From Myxococcales bacterium (GTDB lineage Bacteria > Myxococcota_A > Bradymonadia > UBA7976 > UBA1532), in NCBI GenBank assembly GCA_020633435.1, contig JACKDP010000003.1, forward strand, positions 310,001 through 374,000: a DNA stretch of 64,000 bases. The letters are read 5' to 3'. Below are positions 53,420-63,629 of this stretch, piece after piece. A program made the translations under genes and the position numbers. The number at the start of each line of letters is the position of its first letter. Position 1 is the first letter of the stretch. Under the pieces are notes generated by a model, which searched no databases, had not been told where the DNA came from, and saw nothing but the letters and a program-made list of their open reading frames with translations.

Positions 53420-55192
53420 TCAGGTCGCCCGCCGCTTGGCGGCGCGGGACGGCACCGCCGCTGCGGCCGCCTCCGCTGCCGTCGCCTCTTCCTGCTTCTT
53501 GTAGAGGAAGATCTGCTGCACGAGGCCGAGCATGGTGTTGACGAAGATGTAGAGCACCAGGCCGCTGGGCAGGAAGAGCATCATCGCGGTGAACATGATG
53601 GGCATCACGTTCATGATGATCTTCTGCTGCGGGTTGTCCGACATGCTCGGGTTGAGCCGCATCTGCACGAAGAACAGGGCGCCGAGCAGCAGCGGCGTCA
53701 CGAAGTAGGGATCGGCCTCGGAGAGGTCCTTGATCCAGAAGATGAAGTCGGCGCGGTACAGCTCCACGGCGGAGTAGATGGTGCGGTACAGGGAGAAGTA
53801 GATGGGCATCATCAGCACCATCGGCAGGCAGCCCGCGAGCGGGTTCACCTTGTTCTCCTTGTAGAGCTTCATCATCTCCTGCTGGAGCTTCATCTTGTCG
53901 CCGGCCAGCTTCGTCTGCAGGGCCTTGAGCTGCGGCTGCAGCTTCTTCATGGCCGCCATCGACTTGTACTGCTTGTGGGTCAGCGGCAGCGTCAGCAGCT
54001 TGACGATGATCGTCAGCACGATGATGGCCACGCCCCAGTTGCCGAGCAGGTCGTTGATGAGGCGCATCAGCCAGAGCATCGGCAGGCAGATGATGGTGAA
54101 CCAGCCGAAGTCGATGGCGTCGTTGAGCGGCGGCGTCTGGCCGCGCAGGGCGTCCAGCTTCTTGGGGCCGATGTAGAAGCCGACGCTGCGCTCCACGCGG
54201 CCGCCGGCGGGGATGTCGCCCCCCGAGAGCCGCACGCTCGTGGTCACGAGGGTGAAGTCGGCGGGCACCTGGTCGGCGGGCACCTCGGCCAGGGCGGGCC
54301 CGATGCCGAAGCTGCACGACTGGGCCTCGCCCGGCTGGGGCATCACGGCCGTCATGAAGTAGCGGTTGTCGACGCCGGCCCAGGCGATGCCGTCGCTCCA
54401 GCTCGTCGGATCGTCGGGATCCTCGAGGTCGCTGATGATGGAGCGGATGGGCTTGCGCTCGAAGTCCTCGCCGCGGCGGCAGACCCCCTCGAACGCGTAG
54501 ACCGGCGGGCTGAACATGCTGCCGCCGGCTTCCTTGTTGTTCTGGGCGCCCGGGGCGACGGCCTGCAGGCCGTAGGGCACCGGGGTGGCCCCGGGGTTCT
54601 CGGCGGTGACCTTCACCGTCGCGGTGTAGCCGCTGGCCGGCATCTCCCACGACCGCGTGATCTTCACGCCCGTCGCCGGATCCGTCCAGGCGAAGACCAC
54701 CTTCTGGTCGGTCTTGTCGACCACCGTGTAGTCGCCGCGGACGCGGGCGCCGCCGAGCTCCAGCTCCAGGCGGGGGGGCAGGAAGAGGCCCTTGCCGGCC
54801 TCCGTCTTCGCCAGGTCCCGCATGAGCTGCCAGGGCAGCGTCTCGCCCTTGGCCTCGCCGGGGATCCGGTACTGCTCCTCCTCCAGGTCCCAGGAGAGGA
54901 GCTGCCCGTCGTCGTTGGTGAAGACCGCGGTCTGGTGTCCGGCGACGGCCAGGCTGGCCACCGCCTTGCGCTCGATCACCGGCCCGGCGGCCGTCACCGG
55001 CGCGGCGGGCAGGGCGGCGGCCGCGGACGCCACCGAGGCGGCGCTCACCGGCGCCTCCCCCGGGGGCGGCGTCGTCGCCGTCGGCGCCGGGAACAGCCAG
55101 TTCCACAGGAGCAGGATCGCGCCACAGGCCGCGACCGCCATCAGCAGGCGCTTCTGGTCGATCGGATCACGGCCCTGGTTGGGAAAGTTCAT
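53420..55192 (-). CDS. yidC: Membrane protein insertase YidC
   Basis: This 590-residue insertase has an N-terminal membrane helix (about 15-33), a large periplasmic domain (about 60-340) and the conserved 60K insertase core with five helices from about 355 (LLGNWGVAIIVLTIIVKL in part, ending GLVLYIFVNTMLGLVQQI in part; both shortened). It inserts membrane proteins, for example ATP synthase c. ATG 55192 overlaps the rnpA stop by 4 nt. Confidence 0.96.
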   Translation of the reverse strand: MNFPNQGRDPIDQKRLLMAVAACGAILLLWNWLFPAPTATTPPPGEAPVSAASVASAAAALPAAPVTAAGPVIERKAVASLAVAGHQTAVFTNDDGQLLSWDLEEEQYRIPGEAKGETLPWQLMRDLAKTEAGKGLFLPPRLELELGGARVRGDYTVVDKTDQKVVFAWTDPATGVKITRSWEMPASGYTATVKVTAENPGATPVPYGLQAVAPGAQNNKEAGGSMFSPPVYAFEGVCRRGEDFERKPIRSIISDLEDPDDPTSWSDGIAWAGVDNRYFMTAVMPQPGEAQSCSFGIGPALAEVPADQVPADFTLVTTSVRLSGGDIPAGGRVERSVGFYIGPKKLDALRGQTPPLNDAIDFGWFTIICLPMLWLMRLINDLLGNWGVAIIVLTIIVKLLTLPLTHKQYKSMAAMKKLQPQLKALQTKLAGDKMKLQQEMMKLYKENKVNPLAGCLPMVLMMPIYFSLYRTIYSAVELYRADFIFWIKDLSEADPYFVTPLLLGALFFVQMRLNPSMSDNPQQKIIMNVMPIMFTAMMLFLPSGLVLYIFVNTMLGLVQQIFLYKKQEEATAAEAAAAAVPSRAAKRRAT

Positions 55193-55623
55193 CGATCACC
55201 CCGGGTCGGCCGTCGAGGCCGACCATCACGCCGCGGCTCGTCCCGCGACGCCTGCAGCCGCGCGAACGCGTCCAGCAGGGCTCGGGTCACGTCCTGCAAC
55301 CCCGTCGGCATCGTCCCGGGCCGCGCGACGACCACCAGATCGTACCCCGGCGGCACGGCCGCGCGGTTGTGCCGCCAGGCCTCTCGGACCAGCCGCTTGA
55401 ACCGGTTGCGCAGCACCGCCTTGCCGACCTTGCGGCTGACCGTGATGCCGATCCGGCTGGGGCGGTTTCCGTTGCGACGCGCATGCAACGTGAAGAAGGC
55501 CACGCCGAGCCGCCGCCCGCCGCGCTGCACCGCGATGAACTCCCGCCGCTGCCGCAGGCGCAGCCGCTTCGGGAACGTGGTGTCAACGGCAGGCGAGTCG
55601 GGCTCGCCAGGCCCCTGGCTCAC
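55189..55623 (-). CDS. rnpA: Ribonuclease P protein component
   Basis: This 144-residue basic protein binds the RNase P RNA and helps process tRNA precursors. The family signature is RNRFKRLVREAWRHN, after RIGITVSRKVGKAVL. The start GTG at 55623 overlaps the rpmH stop (GTGA); the frame is open further upstream, but that would read through rpmH. The C-terminal 25 residues are very Arg-rich. Confidence 0.94.
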   Translation of the reverse strand: MSQGPGEPDSPAVDTTFPKRLRLRQRREFIAVQRGGRRLGVAFFTLHARRNGNRPSRIGITVSRKVGKAVLRNRFKRLVREAWRHNRAAVPPGYDLVVVARPGTMPTGLQDVTRALLDAFARLQASRDEPRRDGRPRRPTRGDR

Positions 55624-55772
55624 TTGCGATAGGTCGTGGGCGCGAGCTGCTTGCGGCCCTTGGCGCGCCGGCGCTTGAGCACGATCAGGCCGGCACGCGT
55701 GCGGCTCCGCACGCGAAAGCCGTGGGTCCGCAAACGAGAAGTGTTGCTCGGCTGGAACGTCCGCTTCGACAT
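55620..55772 (-). CDS. rpmH: Ribosomal protein L34
   Basis: This 50-residue ribosomal protein begins MSKRTFQPSNTSRLRTHGFR and ends in LAPTTYRK. Basic residues dominate, as in all L34 proteins. The ATG at 55772 has a GGAGG site upstream. It is the first gene of rpmH-rnpA-yidC-jag, a classical origin-proximal order. Confidence 0.97.
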   Translation of the reverse strand: MSKRTFQPSNTSRLRTHGFRVRSRTRAGLIVLKRRRAKGRKQLAPTTYRK

Positions 55773-56143
55773 TGTCCTGGTCCTCCGGGTCGCGTTGCCC
55801 CCCGCACGGGCGGCAAGGCGGAAAAATGGCGCGCAAGGACATCACAGGGCCGCTTGAATGTCAACCCTGGGGGTTGCGCGGCCCGATATCGCTCAGCGGC
55901 CTGCTCCGGCCGTCCGAGAGGGCTCTCGCCACCCTTTCGGATCCAAAGCGGAATTTCGATATCTCCTGGGCGCCTCGAAACGGCCGATCCCAAACGTTTG
56001 CGACTCGGTTTAAGGTACCCGTCCGGGTTCTCCACTAGAGGGCGCCTCCGACCGGGGCGGAGGTGCCCGGCACGCCGAGCAGCGACGGTGTGCAGACGTG
56101 GCCGGTCGACGCGTGTGGAGAGGCCCAAGGAGGGGGCGAGAAC
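55773..56143. promoter_or_regulatory. rpmH-dnaA intergenic region
   Basis: This 371-bp gene-free stretch has lower GC than its surroundings, notably at 55930-56040. It holds the rpmH promoter on minus and two DnaA-box-like sites, TTCTCCACT at 56028-56036 and TGTGGAGAG at 56114-56122, which could serve dnaA autoregulation. The 13-mer CCGGGTTCTCCAC (56023-56035) recurs in oriC at 57814-57826. Confidence 0.6.
55836..55864 (-). promoter_or_regulatory. Predicted rpmH operon promoter
   Basis: Minus-strand perfect TTGACA (55864-55859), a 17-bp spacer and TGTCCT (55841-55836). The -10 box is poor, but the spacing and position are right. Confidence 0.45.
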
Positions 56144-57520
56144 TTGAAGGCTATCTGGGATGAAGCGCTTTCGGCCATTCGCTCGCGGGTGACCGGCGAG
56201 AACTTCGCGACCTACTTCGCGCCGCTGCGCTTCGTGAGCACCGTCGGCGACGAGGTGCAGCTCGAGGTGGCGGATCCGTTCTTCCGCGACTGGGTGAAGC
56301 TGCACTACCAGGACCTCCTCAACGAGGCCGTCTCCCAGACGGCGGGCCAGCCCATGCGGGTCGTCCTCGCCATCCGCGAGCTGACCGTCGAGCCCCGGCC
56401 GGCCCCCGCCCCGGAGCTCGAGCCCGAGGACTCCATCGAGGCGATGCCGCGGGTGGTGACGGTCTCCGAGGCCCCCCGCCACGACGAGGGCAGCTCCTTC
56501 TTCCCCCTCAACCCCCACTACACCTTCGACACCTACGTGGTCGGCCCGAACAACGAGATGGCCTGCGCGGCCTGCTCGTCGGTGGCCCGCCAGCCCGGCC
56601 GGGCCTTCAACCCCCTCTTCATCTACGGCGGCACCGGCCTGGGCAAGACGCACCTCCTCCAGGCGGTCGCCCACCGCATCCTGGCCCAGGACCCCGGCGC
56701 CCGCGTCGTGTACGTGAGCGCCGAGGAGTTCACCAACCAGGTGATCAAGAGCATCTCGCGGCAGCGCATGGACGCCTTCCGCGAGCGGTTCCGCGGCAAC
56801 TGCGACGTGCTGCTGGTGGACGACGTCCACGTGCTCTCCGGCAAGGAGCGCACGCAGGAGGAGTTCTTCTATACGTTCAACGCCCTGCACGCCGCCCAGA
56901 AGCAGATCATCCTGACGAGCGACAAGACGCCCCAGGAGATCCAGCACCTGGAGGAGCGGCTGCGGTCGCGCTTCAACTGGGGCCTCATCACCGACGTGAA
57001 GGCCCCCCAGTTCGAGACGCGCGTCGCCATCCTGCAGCGCAAGGCCGAGCGCGACGGCATCCACCTGCCCGACGAGGTGGCCTTCTACCTGGCCCGCCTC
57101 GTCCACGCGAACGTGCGCGAGCTCGAGGGCGCCCTGACGCGCCTCGCCGCCTACGCCAGCTTCCACCACCGCGCCCTCACCGTGGCCTACGCCAAGGAGG
57201 CCCTCAAGGACGTCCTGGACAGCCGGGCGCGCACCCTCACCATCGACACCATCCTCAAGATGGTGGCCGAGCACTACGACCTGAAGGTGGCCGACCTGCG
57301 GGGCAGCCGCCGGCAGCGCTCCGTGGCCCACCCGCGCAGCGTCGCCATGTACCTCTGCCGCAAGCACACCCAGTCGTCCTACCCGCAGATCGGGCGGGGC
57401 TTCGGCGGCAAGGACCACTCCACCGTCCTGGCGGCCTGCCGCAAGATCGATCTCGCCATGACCGAGGACGCCGGCCTGCGCGGCGACATCGAGTCCATCG
57501 AGCGCAAGTTCCCGCTCTAG
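56144..57520 (+). CDS. dnaA: Chromosomal replication initiator DnaA
   Basis: This 458-residue AAA+ protein unwinds oriC and loads the helicase. Domain I is at the start (IWDEALSAIRSRVTGENFATYF in part), Walker A GGTGLGKTH at 162-170, LLVDDVHVLSGKERTQEEFF in part, and domain IV carries the box-binding signature (GSRRQRSVAHPRSVAMYLCR and GGKDHSTVLAACRKI). The start is taken as TTG at 56144 with AAGGAGG 10 nt before it; the open frame begins earlier but has no matching domain. A TTG start may limit DnaA level. Confidence 0.96.
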   Translation: MKAIWDEALSAIRSRVTGENFATYFAPLRFVSTVGDEVQLEVADPFFRDWVKLHYQDLLNEAVSQTAGQPMRVVLAIRELTVEPRPAPAPELEPEDSIEAMPRVVTVSEAPRHDEGSSFFPLNPHYTFDTYVVGPNNEMACAACSSVARQPGRAFNPLFIYGGTGLGKTHLLQAVAHRILAQDPGARVVYVSAEEFTNQVIKSISRQRMDAFRERFRGNCDVLLVDDVHVLSGKERTQEEFFYTFNALHAAQKQIILTSDKTPQEIQHLEERLRSRFNWGLITDVKAPQFETRVAILQRKAERDGIHLPDEVAFYLARLVHANVRELEGALTRLAAYASFHHRALTVAYAKEALKDVLDSRARTLTIDTILKMVAEHYDLKVADLRGSRRQRSVAHPRSVAMYLCRKHTQSSYPQIGRGFGGKDHSTVLAACRKIDLAMTEDAGLRGDIESIERKFPL

Positions 57521-57649
57521 CTCCCCCCTCGAAGAGGCGCCTGCCGCCTGCCTGGCCCGCCCCGGCGCCGACCTCCTGGCGCACCGGGCGAGCTGCGTCG
57601 ACCGGGCGCCCCCCGGCGCGGCCGAGGTGCGCCCACCGCCCTCCCCACG

Positions 57650-57975
57650 TTTGCCCACAGGGCCCCTGCACCGCCTGGCCCCCACCCCCCACTACATGCT
57701 GTGGTCCACCCCCCCGCCCGAGGGCCTCGCGGCCGATTCCCACACCCCGCCGGGGAAAAGCCACCGATCCCCATGTGAACATCCTGTGGACGAGCTGTGG
57801 CTCGTTGGCGACGCCGGGTTCTCCACAGGTCATCCACGGGCCGATCCGAGCACTTCCCCACACCGGATTTTCGAGGCAATCCAGCGAGTTGACATGGTTG
57901 TCCCCAAATCCACAGGCCCTATTACGACTACGAAAGTCTCTTCTCTTCTTGGATTCCCTGTACTAAAAGCGTCTT
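57650..57975. other. oriC: Probable oriC between dnaA and dnaN
   Basis: The 580-bp gene-free stretch 57521-58100 contains a cluster of sequences like the DnaA box TTATCCACA: TTGCCCACA 57651-57659, ATTCCCACA 57736-57744, TGTGGACGA 57785-57793 (reverse), TTCTCCACA 57819-57827 (one mismatch), TTCCCCACA 57854-57862 and AAATCCACA 57906-57914. An AT-richer block with CTATTACGACTACGAAAG follows at about 57919-57975 and would suit the unwinding element. Flanking dnaA and dnaN and the gene orientations support an origin. The open frame through it is not a gene. Confidence 0.8.
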
Positions 57976-58100
57976 CCCGCATCGGCGGCACGCGTGGTGG
58001 AAGCTTTCGACAGCTTGCCTCGGATGGCCTCCGGCCGCTCGCCATGCCGACCGTGTCGCCAGACCGGCGATCACCGGGCCGACTCTTGTCGAGGAGCCGC

Positions 58101-59216
58101 ATGAAGTTCGTCGTCGACCGTGACCTCTTCGCCCGCGCCCTGGCTCGCATCCAGGGCGTGCTGAGCCGCAAGTCCACCCTGGCGATGCTGTCGAACGTGC
58201 TCATCGAGGCGCGCCCCGACGGGCGCCTCCGGGTGGCGGCGACCGACCTGGACGTGACCTTCGACGGCATGACCGCGGCCGAGATCATCGAGCCGGGCCG
58301 CGCGACCGTGGACGGCAAGCGCCTCTACGACGTGGTGCGCAGCCTGCCCGGTGAGCAGGTGGACGTCTCCGTCGGCCCGGACGACAAGATGCTCCTGCGC
58401 TGCAAGCACAGCGAGTTCATGCTCCACGGCACCCCGGCCGACCAGTACCCGGCCCTGCCGGCGACCGAGGGGGTGGAGCTCTCGCCCATCAGCGGCAGCG
58501 CCCTGCGCGAGCTCATCGAGCGGACGGGCTTCTCGGTCTCCACCGACGAGTCCCGGCCCAACCTCAACGGCGTCTTCTTCCGCTGCGTCGGCAAGAACCG
58601 CGTCCGCATGGTCTCCACCGACGGGCACCGCCTGAGCCAGGGCGAGCGCGACGCGGGCCGCGGGGGCGACATCGCCGAGCGCGACGGCGTGATCATCCCC
58701 CGCAAGGGCGTGGGCGAGCTGAAGCGGCTGCTGGAGGAGGTCGGCGACGACGTCGCCTTCGGCATCACCGACAACATGCTCGTGGTGGGCGCGACGGACC
58801 TCGTCCTGTTCGTGCGCCTCATCGAGGCGGCCTTCCCCGACTACCGCCAGGTCATCCCCAAGTCGAGCGAGCGCCGCGCCGTGGTGCGCCGCCTGCCCTT
58901 CCTGGCCGCCCTGCGCCGCATCGGCATCCTGGCCTCCGAGCGCACCCACGGCGTGCGCATCGCCGTGCGCCCGGGCAGCATGACGCTGCTCTCCGACAAC
59001 CCCGACCTGGGCAAGGCGCGCGAGGAGCTGGAGATCGAGGGCTTCGAGGGCAGCGAGCTGACCATCGCCTTCAACGCCCGCTACGTGCAGGAGATCCTCG
59101 GCATCCTCACCGCCGAGAAGGTCGAGATGGCGATGAACGAGGCCCTCTCCCCGGGCCTCTTCCGCGAGCACGAAAACGACGACTACCTGTTCGTCGTGAT
59201 GCCCATGCGGATCTGA
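58101..59216 (+). CDS. dnaN: DNA polymerase III sliding clamp (beta)
   Basis: This 371-residue ring subunit holds polymerase on DNA. It has the three-domain clamp fold, with VSTDGHRLSQGERD and FNARYVQEILGILTAEK in part, and ends YLFVVMPMRI, matching the family C-terminus (VVMPMR). The frame is open back to 57627, but the ATG at 58101 with GAGGAG fits the family start MKFVVDRDLFARAL. Confidence 0.97.
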   Translation: MKFVVDRDLFARALARIQGVLSRKSTLAMLSNVLIEARPDGRLRVAATDLDVTFDGMTAAEIIEPGRATVDGKRLYDVVRSLPGEQVDVSVGPDDKMLLRCKHSEFMLHGTPADQYPALPATEGVELSPISGSALRELIERTGFSVSTDESRPNLNGVFFRCVGKNRVRMVSTDGHRLSQGERDAGRGGDIAERDGVIIPRKGVGELKRLLEEVGDDVAFGITDNMLVVGATDLVLFVRLIEAAFPDYRQVIPKSSERRAVVRRLPFLAALRRIGILASERTHGVRIAVRPGSMTLLSDNPDLGKAREELEIEGFEGSELTIAFNARYVQEILGILTAEKVEMAMNEALSPGLFREHENDDYLFVVMPMRI

Positions 59217-59232
59217 CCATCCGCCCCGCCCC

Positions 59233-60306
59233 ATGCGACTGACCGGCGTCGAGATCCGGGACTTCCGCAACCTCGCGGAGGTCGAGGTCTTCCCGCACCG
59301 TCGCTTCAACGTGCTGGTCGGCGAGAACGGCCAGGGCAAGACGAGCTTCCTGGAGGCCCTCTACTGGCTGGCGACGCTGCGGCCCCTGCGGGTGGCGCGG
59401 CCGCGCGAGATGGTCCGCCATGGCGCCGACGGGGCGCGCGTGGCCGGCGAGGTCCTGGCCGGGGGGCTCATCCACCGCCTCGACGTCCGCCTGGCCGGCG
59501 CCCGCCGCGAGGCGCGCCGCGAGGGCAAGCCCGTCCGGGCCGGCGCCTACTTCGGCTCGCTGGCCGTCATCCTCTTCACGCCGGATGACGTGGGCCTCGT
59601 CCGCGGGGGGCCGGGGGATCGCCGCCGCTTCCTCGATCGGGCCGTCTTCAACACCCGGGTCGGCCACCTGGATGACGCCGTCGCCTACAAGCGCGCTCTG
59701 CAGGCCCGTAACGCCCTCCTGCGGGACGGGGCCGACGACACCATGCTCGCCGCCTACGAGGACGTCCTGGGCGACCACGGCGGCCGTATGCTCGCCTCAC
59801 GGCAGGCCTACGCCGCCGCCCTCGCCCCCCGGTTCGCCCACGCCTTCACCGCCATCATGGGGGAGGGGCCCACCGCCCGGGTCGAGCTGCGGGCCGACGT
59901 GGAGGATCCCGCGGCCCTCAGCGCCACCTGGCGGGCCGAGCGCGACCGCGACCGCCAGCGGGGCTTCACGCGCCGCGGCCCCCACGCCGACGACCTGGAG
60001 CTGACCCTCGACGGCCGCCCCGCGCGCCTCGAGGCCAGCCAGGGCCAGCAGCGCGCCATGGTGCTCGCCCTCAAGATCGCCGAGATCGAGCTCTTGGAGG
60101 CCGAGCACCAGATCACCCCCGTGCTCCTCCTGGACGACGTCTCCAGCGAGCTGGATCCCCGCAGAAACGCTCGACTTTTCGAGTTTCTGGCGGGCTTCGG
60201 GGGGCAGGTCTTCATCACCACCACCGACCTCGGCTTCCTCGCCATCGAGGCGGATCGACGGGTGTTCCAGGTAGAGTCGGGGCGCATCACAGCGCTCGAG
60301 GAGTGA
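59233..60306 (+). CDS. recF: DNA replication and repair protein RecF
   Basis: This 357-residue SMC-like ATPase loads RecA at gaps. Walker A GENGQGKT is at 30-37, the ABC signature region LEASQGQQRAMVLALKIAE in part (SQGQQRAMVL), and LLDDVSSELDPRR marks Walker B. It lies 16 nt after dnaN, the classical order. Confidence 0.96.
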   Translation: MRLTGVEIRDFRNLAEVEVFPHRRFNVLVGENGQGKTSFLEALYWLATLRPLRVARPREMVRHGADGARVAGEVLAGGLIHRLDVRLAGARREARREGKPVRAGAYFGSLAVILFTPDDVGLVRGGPGDRRRFLDRAVFNTRVGHLDDAVAYKRALQARNALLRDGADDTMLAAYEDVLGDHGGRMLASRQAYAAALAPRFAHAFTAIMGEGPTARVELRADVEDPAALSATWRAERDRDRQRGFTRRGPHADDLELTLDGRPARLEASQGQQRAMVLALKIAEIELLEAEHQITPVLLLDDVSSELDPRRNARLFEFLAGFGGQVFITTTDLGFLAIEADRRVFQVESGRITALEE

Positions 60307-60314
60307 GCCGTTCC

Positions 60315-61598
60315 ATGGAGAAGTTCGTCATCGAGGGTCGCCACCCGCTGGAAGGATCCGTCACCCCGAGCGGCAGCAAGAACGAGGTCCTGCCCTGCCT
60401 CGCGGCGGCGCTCCTCACCGAGGAGCCCGTCATCCTGGGCAACGTCCCCCGCATCCGCGACGTGCTCGTGATGTGCGAGGTGCTGGAGCGCCAGGGGGCG
60501 ACGGTGGAGTGGATCGGCGAGAACCGCGTGCGCATCGTCGCCGCGGGCGTCTCCCGGACCACCCTCGACGCCGACCTCTGCCGCAAGGTGCGCGCCTCCA
60601 TCCTCTTCGCGGGGCCGATGGTGGCGCGGCTGGGCCGCGTCGTCCTGCCCCCGCCGGGGGGCGACGTCATCGGCCGCCGCCGCCTCGACACCCACTTCCA
60701 CGCCTTCGAGGCCCTGGGGGCCGGGGTGGACGTGAGCCACATCTACGACATCCAGGCGGCGGCGCTGCGCGGGGCCGACATCTTCCTCGACGAGGCCTCC
60801 GTCACGGCCACCGAGAACGCCATCATGGCCGCCTCCCTCGCCAAGGGGACGACCATCCTGCGCAACGCCGCCAGCGAGCCCCACGTCTGCGCGCTGGCCC
60901 GGATGCTGGTGGCCATGGGCGCCCACATCGACGGCATCGGCACCAACACCCTGCGCATCGAGGGCGTCGACCGCCTGGGCGGCGTCGAGCACGAGGTGGA
61001 GAGCGACTACCTCGAGATCGGCAGCCTCATCGGCCTGGCCGCGGTGACGCGCAGCGAGTTGACCATCAACAAGGTCCGGCCCAACGACCTGCGCATGATC
61101 CGCATGGTCTTCGAGCGCCTGGGCGTCGCCACGAAGGTGGACGGCAACCGGCTCATCGTCCCGGGCGACCAGGAGATGGAGATCCGGCCCGACTACCACA
61201 ACCAGGTGCCGCGCATCGACGACGCCCCCTGGCCGGCCTTCCCCACCGACCTCATGAGCGTCGCCATCACCACGGCGACGCAGTGCCGGGGCACGGTGCT
61301 CTTCTTCGAGAAAATGTTCGAAGGCCGGATGTTCTTCATCGACCTGCTGCAGGGCATGGGCGCGCAGATCATCCTCTGCGACCCGCACCGCGTGGTGGTC
61401 GTCGGCCCGCAGACGCTCAAGGGCACGCGCGTCCAGAGCCCCGACATCCGCGCCGGGATGGCCATGCTGATCGCGGGGTTGTGCGCGGAGGGGCGGACGG
61501 AGATCTTCAACGTCCACCAGATCGACCGCGGCTACGAGGGCATGGACACCAAGCTGCGGGCGCTGGGGGCGAAGATCGAGCGCGTGTCGGTGGAGTAG
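60315..61598 (+). CDS. murA: UDP-GlcNAc 1-carboxyvinyltransferase MurA, Asp117 form
   Basis: This 427-residue enzyme transfers enolpyruvyl from PEP to UDP-GlcNAc, the first committed step of peptidoglycan. Lys22-Asn23 (SGSKNE), FPTDLMS, and RGYEGMDTKLRALGA are in place. At the site of E. coli Cys115 the sequence is PPGGDVIGRRR, giving Asp117; Cys-to-Asp enzymes (for example mycobacterial and chlamydial) resist fosfomycin. ATG 60315 is preferred for its GAGGAG spacing; GTG 60303, overlapping recF's stop, is an alternative. It follows recF after 8 nt. Confidence 0.93.
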   Translation: MEKFVIEGRHPLEGSVTPSGSKNEVLPCLAAALLTEEPVILGNVPRIRDVLVMCEVLERQGATVEWIGENRVRIVAAGVSRTTLDADLCRKVRASILFAGPMVARLGRVVLPPPGGDVIGRRRLDTHFHAFEALGAGVDVSHIYDIQAAALRGADIFLDEASVTATENAIMAASLAKGTTILRNAASEPHVCALARMLVAMGAHIDGIGTNTLRIEGVDRLGGVEHEVESDYLEIGSLIGLAAVTRSELTINKVRPNDLRMIRMVFERLGVATKVDGNRLIVPGDQEMEIRPDYHNQVPRIDDAPWPAFPTDLMSVAITTATQCRGTVLFFEKMFEGRMFFIDLLQGMGAQIILCDPHRVVVVGPQTLKGTRVQSPDIRAGMAMLIAGLCAEGRTEIFNVHQIDRGYEGMDTKLRALGAKIERVSVE

Positions 61599-61609
61599 CC
61601 CGGGCTACT
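61594..61609. terminator. Palindrome between convergent murA and Cys-rich gene
   Basis: AGTAGCCCGGGCTACT, a perfect 16-bp palindrome, covers the murA stop and reaches the stop of the convergent gene. A loop-less stem and absence of a T-tract make terminator function uncertain. Confidence 0.35.
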
Positions 61610-62222
61610 TCAGGCAGCGCCCGTCCTGGCACCGGTAGCCCTCTTGCTGCTTGCACTCAATGTCTGTGCCGCAGGTGTTCCGGCACGTCCCCGCCACGCA
61701 GAGGTAGCCCCAGCAGTCGCCTGACTGGCCGGTGGGCGTGAGCACGGAGTAGGCGGTGTCGCAGCTGTACCCCTGCACGGCGCACTGGTTCGTCACGCCA
61801 TTGCAGACCGCGCCCCCCGCGCACTGCCAGTTGACGGTGCACGAGAGCTCGCAGGTCCCGGTGTCGGGGTCGCAAGCGTAGGGGAAGCACGGCTGCACGA
61901 TGTCCTGGCAGCGACCCCCCTGGCAGTACGTGACGATCGCCGAGTCCGACTGCCGCACATCGGGTTGCTGGTCGTTGCAGCGGGAGATGGGCGCGGGCGG
62001 CACGACGTCCGCCAGGGCCTCGACCCGGGCCGACACCTCAGACATCTGGTCGGCGACCGTCGAGAGGGTTGAGTTCGTCTGGTCCACGCCGCGGCTGATG
62101 CGGCCCGCGAGGTCGAAGAGCGCGCGGATGGGGTTGCGGGCCGCCTCCAGCGGCTCCTCCACTTCCTGCGACGTGGCGGGCAACGCGACGAACAGCGTCA
62201 GCGCGATGAGAGAGCTTCGCAT
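61605..62222 (-). CDS. Cysteine-rich secreted protein
   Basis: This 205-residue protein has a signal peptide (about 1-19, ALPATS), a short amphipathic helical stretch (about 35-75) and a C-terminal part with about 17 cysteines in CxxGxxC, GTCxxxC and ECKQQEGYRCQDGRC-like repeats. The repeats resemble EGF/Dickkopf-type modules common in Myxococcota surface proteins. The ATG at 62222 follows GGGAGG. No function can be assigned; it may bind a surface partner. Confidence 0.75.
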   Translation of the reverse strand: MRSSLIALTLFVALPATSQEVEEPLEAARNPIRALFDLAGRISRGVDQTNSTLSTVADQMSEVSARVEALADVVPPAPISRCNDQQPDVRQSDSAIVTYCQGGRCQDIVQPCFPYACDPDTGTCELSCTVNWQCAGGAVCNGVTNQCAVQGYSCDTAYSVLTPTGQSGDCWGYLCVAGTCRNTCGTDIECKQQEGYRCQDGRCLK

Positions 62223-62367
62223 TCTGGCCTCCCTGGGCTCGAGACTGCACCGCGCAGTCGCGCCAGGGGTAGCCGAACCGGCCTCGCCGAGACCATCCCC
62301 CAACCGGGGGATGGTCGTAACGACCAAAAAAACGATCGGGGAAGGGAAATTCTTGAGAAACGAAGGC

Positions 62368-63534
<1,167 letters not shown>

Positions 63535-63601
63535 GGATGTCCTCGGGCGGTGGCGCTGGCGCGCGGTGTTCACGGGGGGCGATGGTACAAAAAAGCGCCT
63601 C

Positions 63602-63629
63602 ATCCTAGGGGCTTTCGCCGTCAAGTCAA
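63602..63629 (-). promoter_or_regulatory. Predicted metK promoter
   Basis: Minus-strand TTGACT (63629-63624), a 16-bp spacer and TAGGAT (63607-63602) lie 67 nt before metK. The -35 region reads GTTGACTTGAC, identical to the core at 6497-6505. It overlaps the 3' end of the upstream gene. Confidence 0.55.

Noticed and set aside
57627..58100. In-frame N-terminal extension of dnaN through the dnaA-dnaN gap
   Set aside because: The extension covers the DnaA-box cluster, has no clamp homology, and ATG 58101 has a good ribosome site.
63535..63601. Possible SAM riboswitch before metK
   Set aside because: The leader is only about 60 nt and shows no conserved SAM-I, SAM-II or SAM-IV core that I can recognise.
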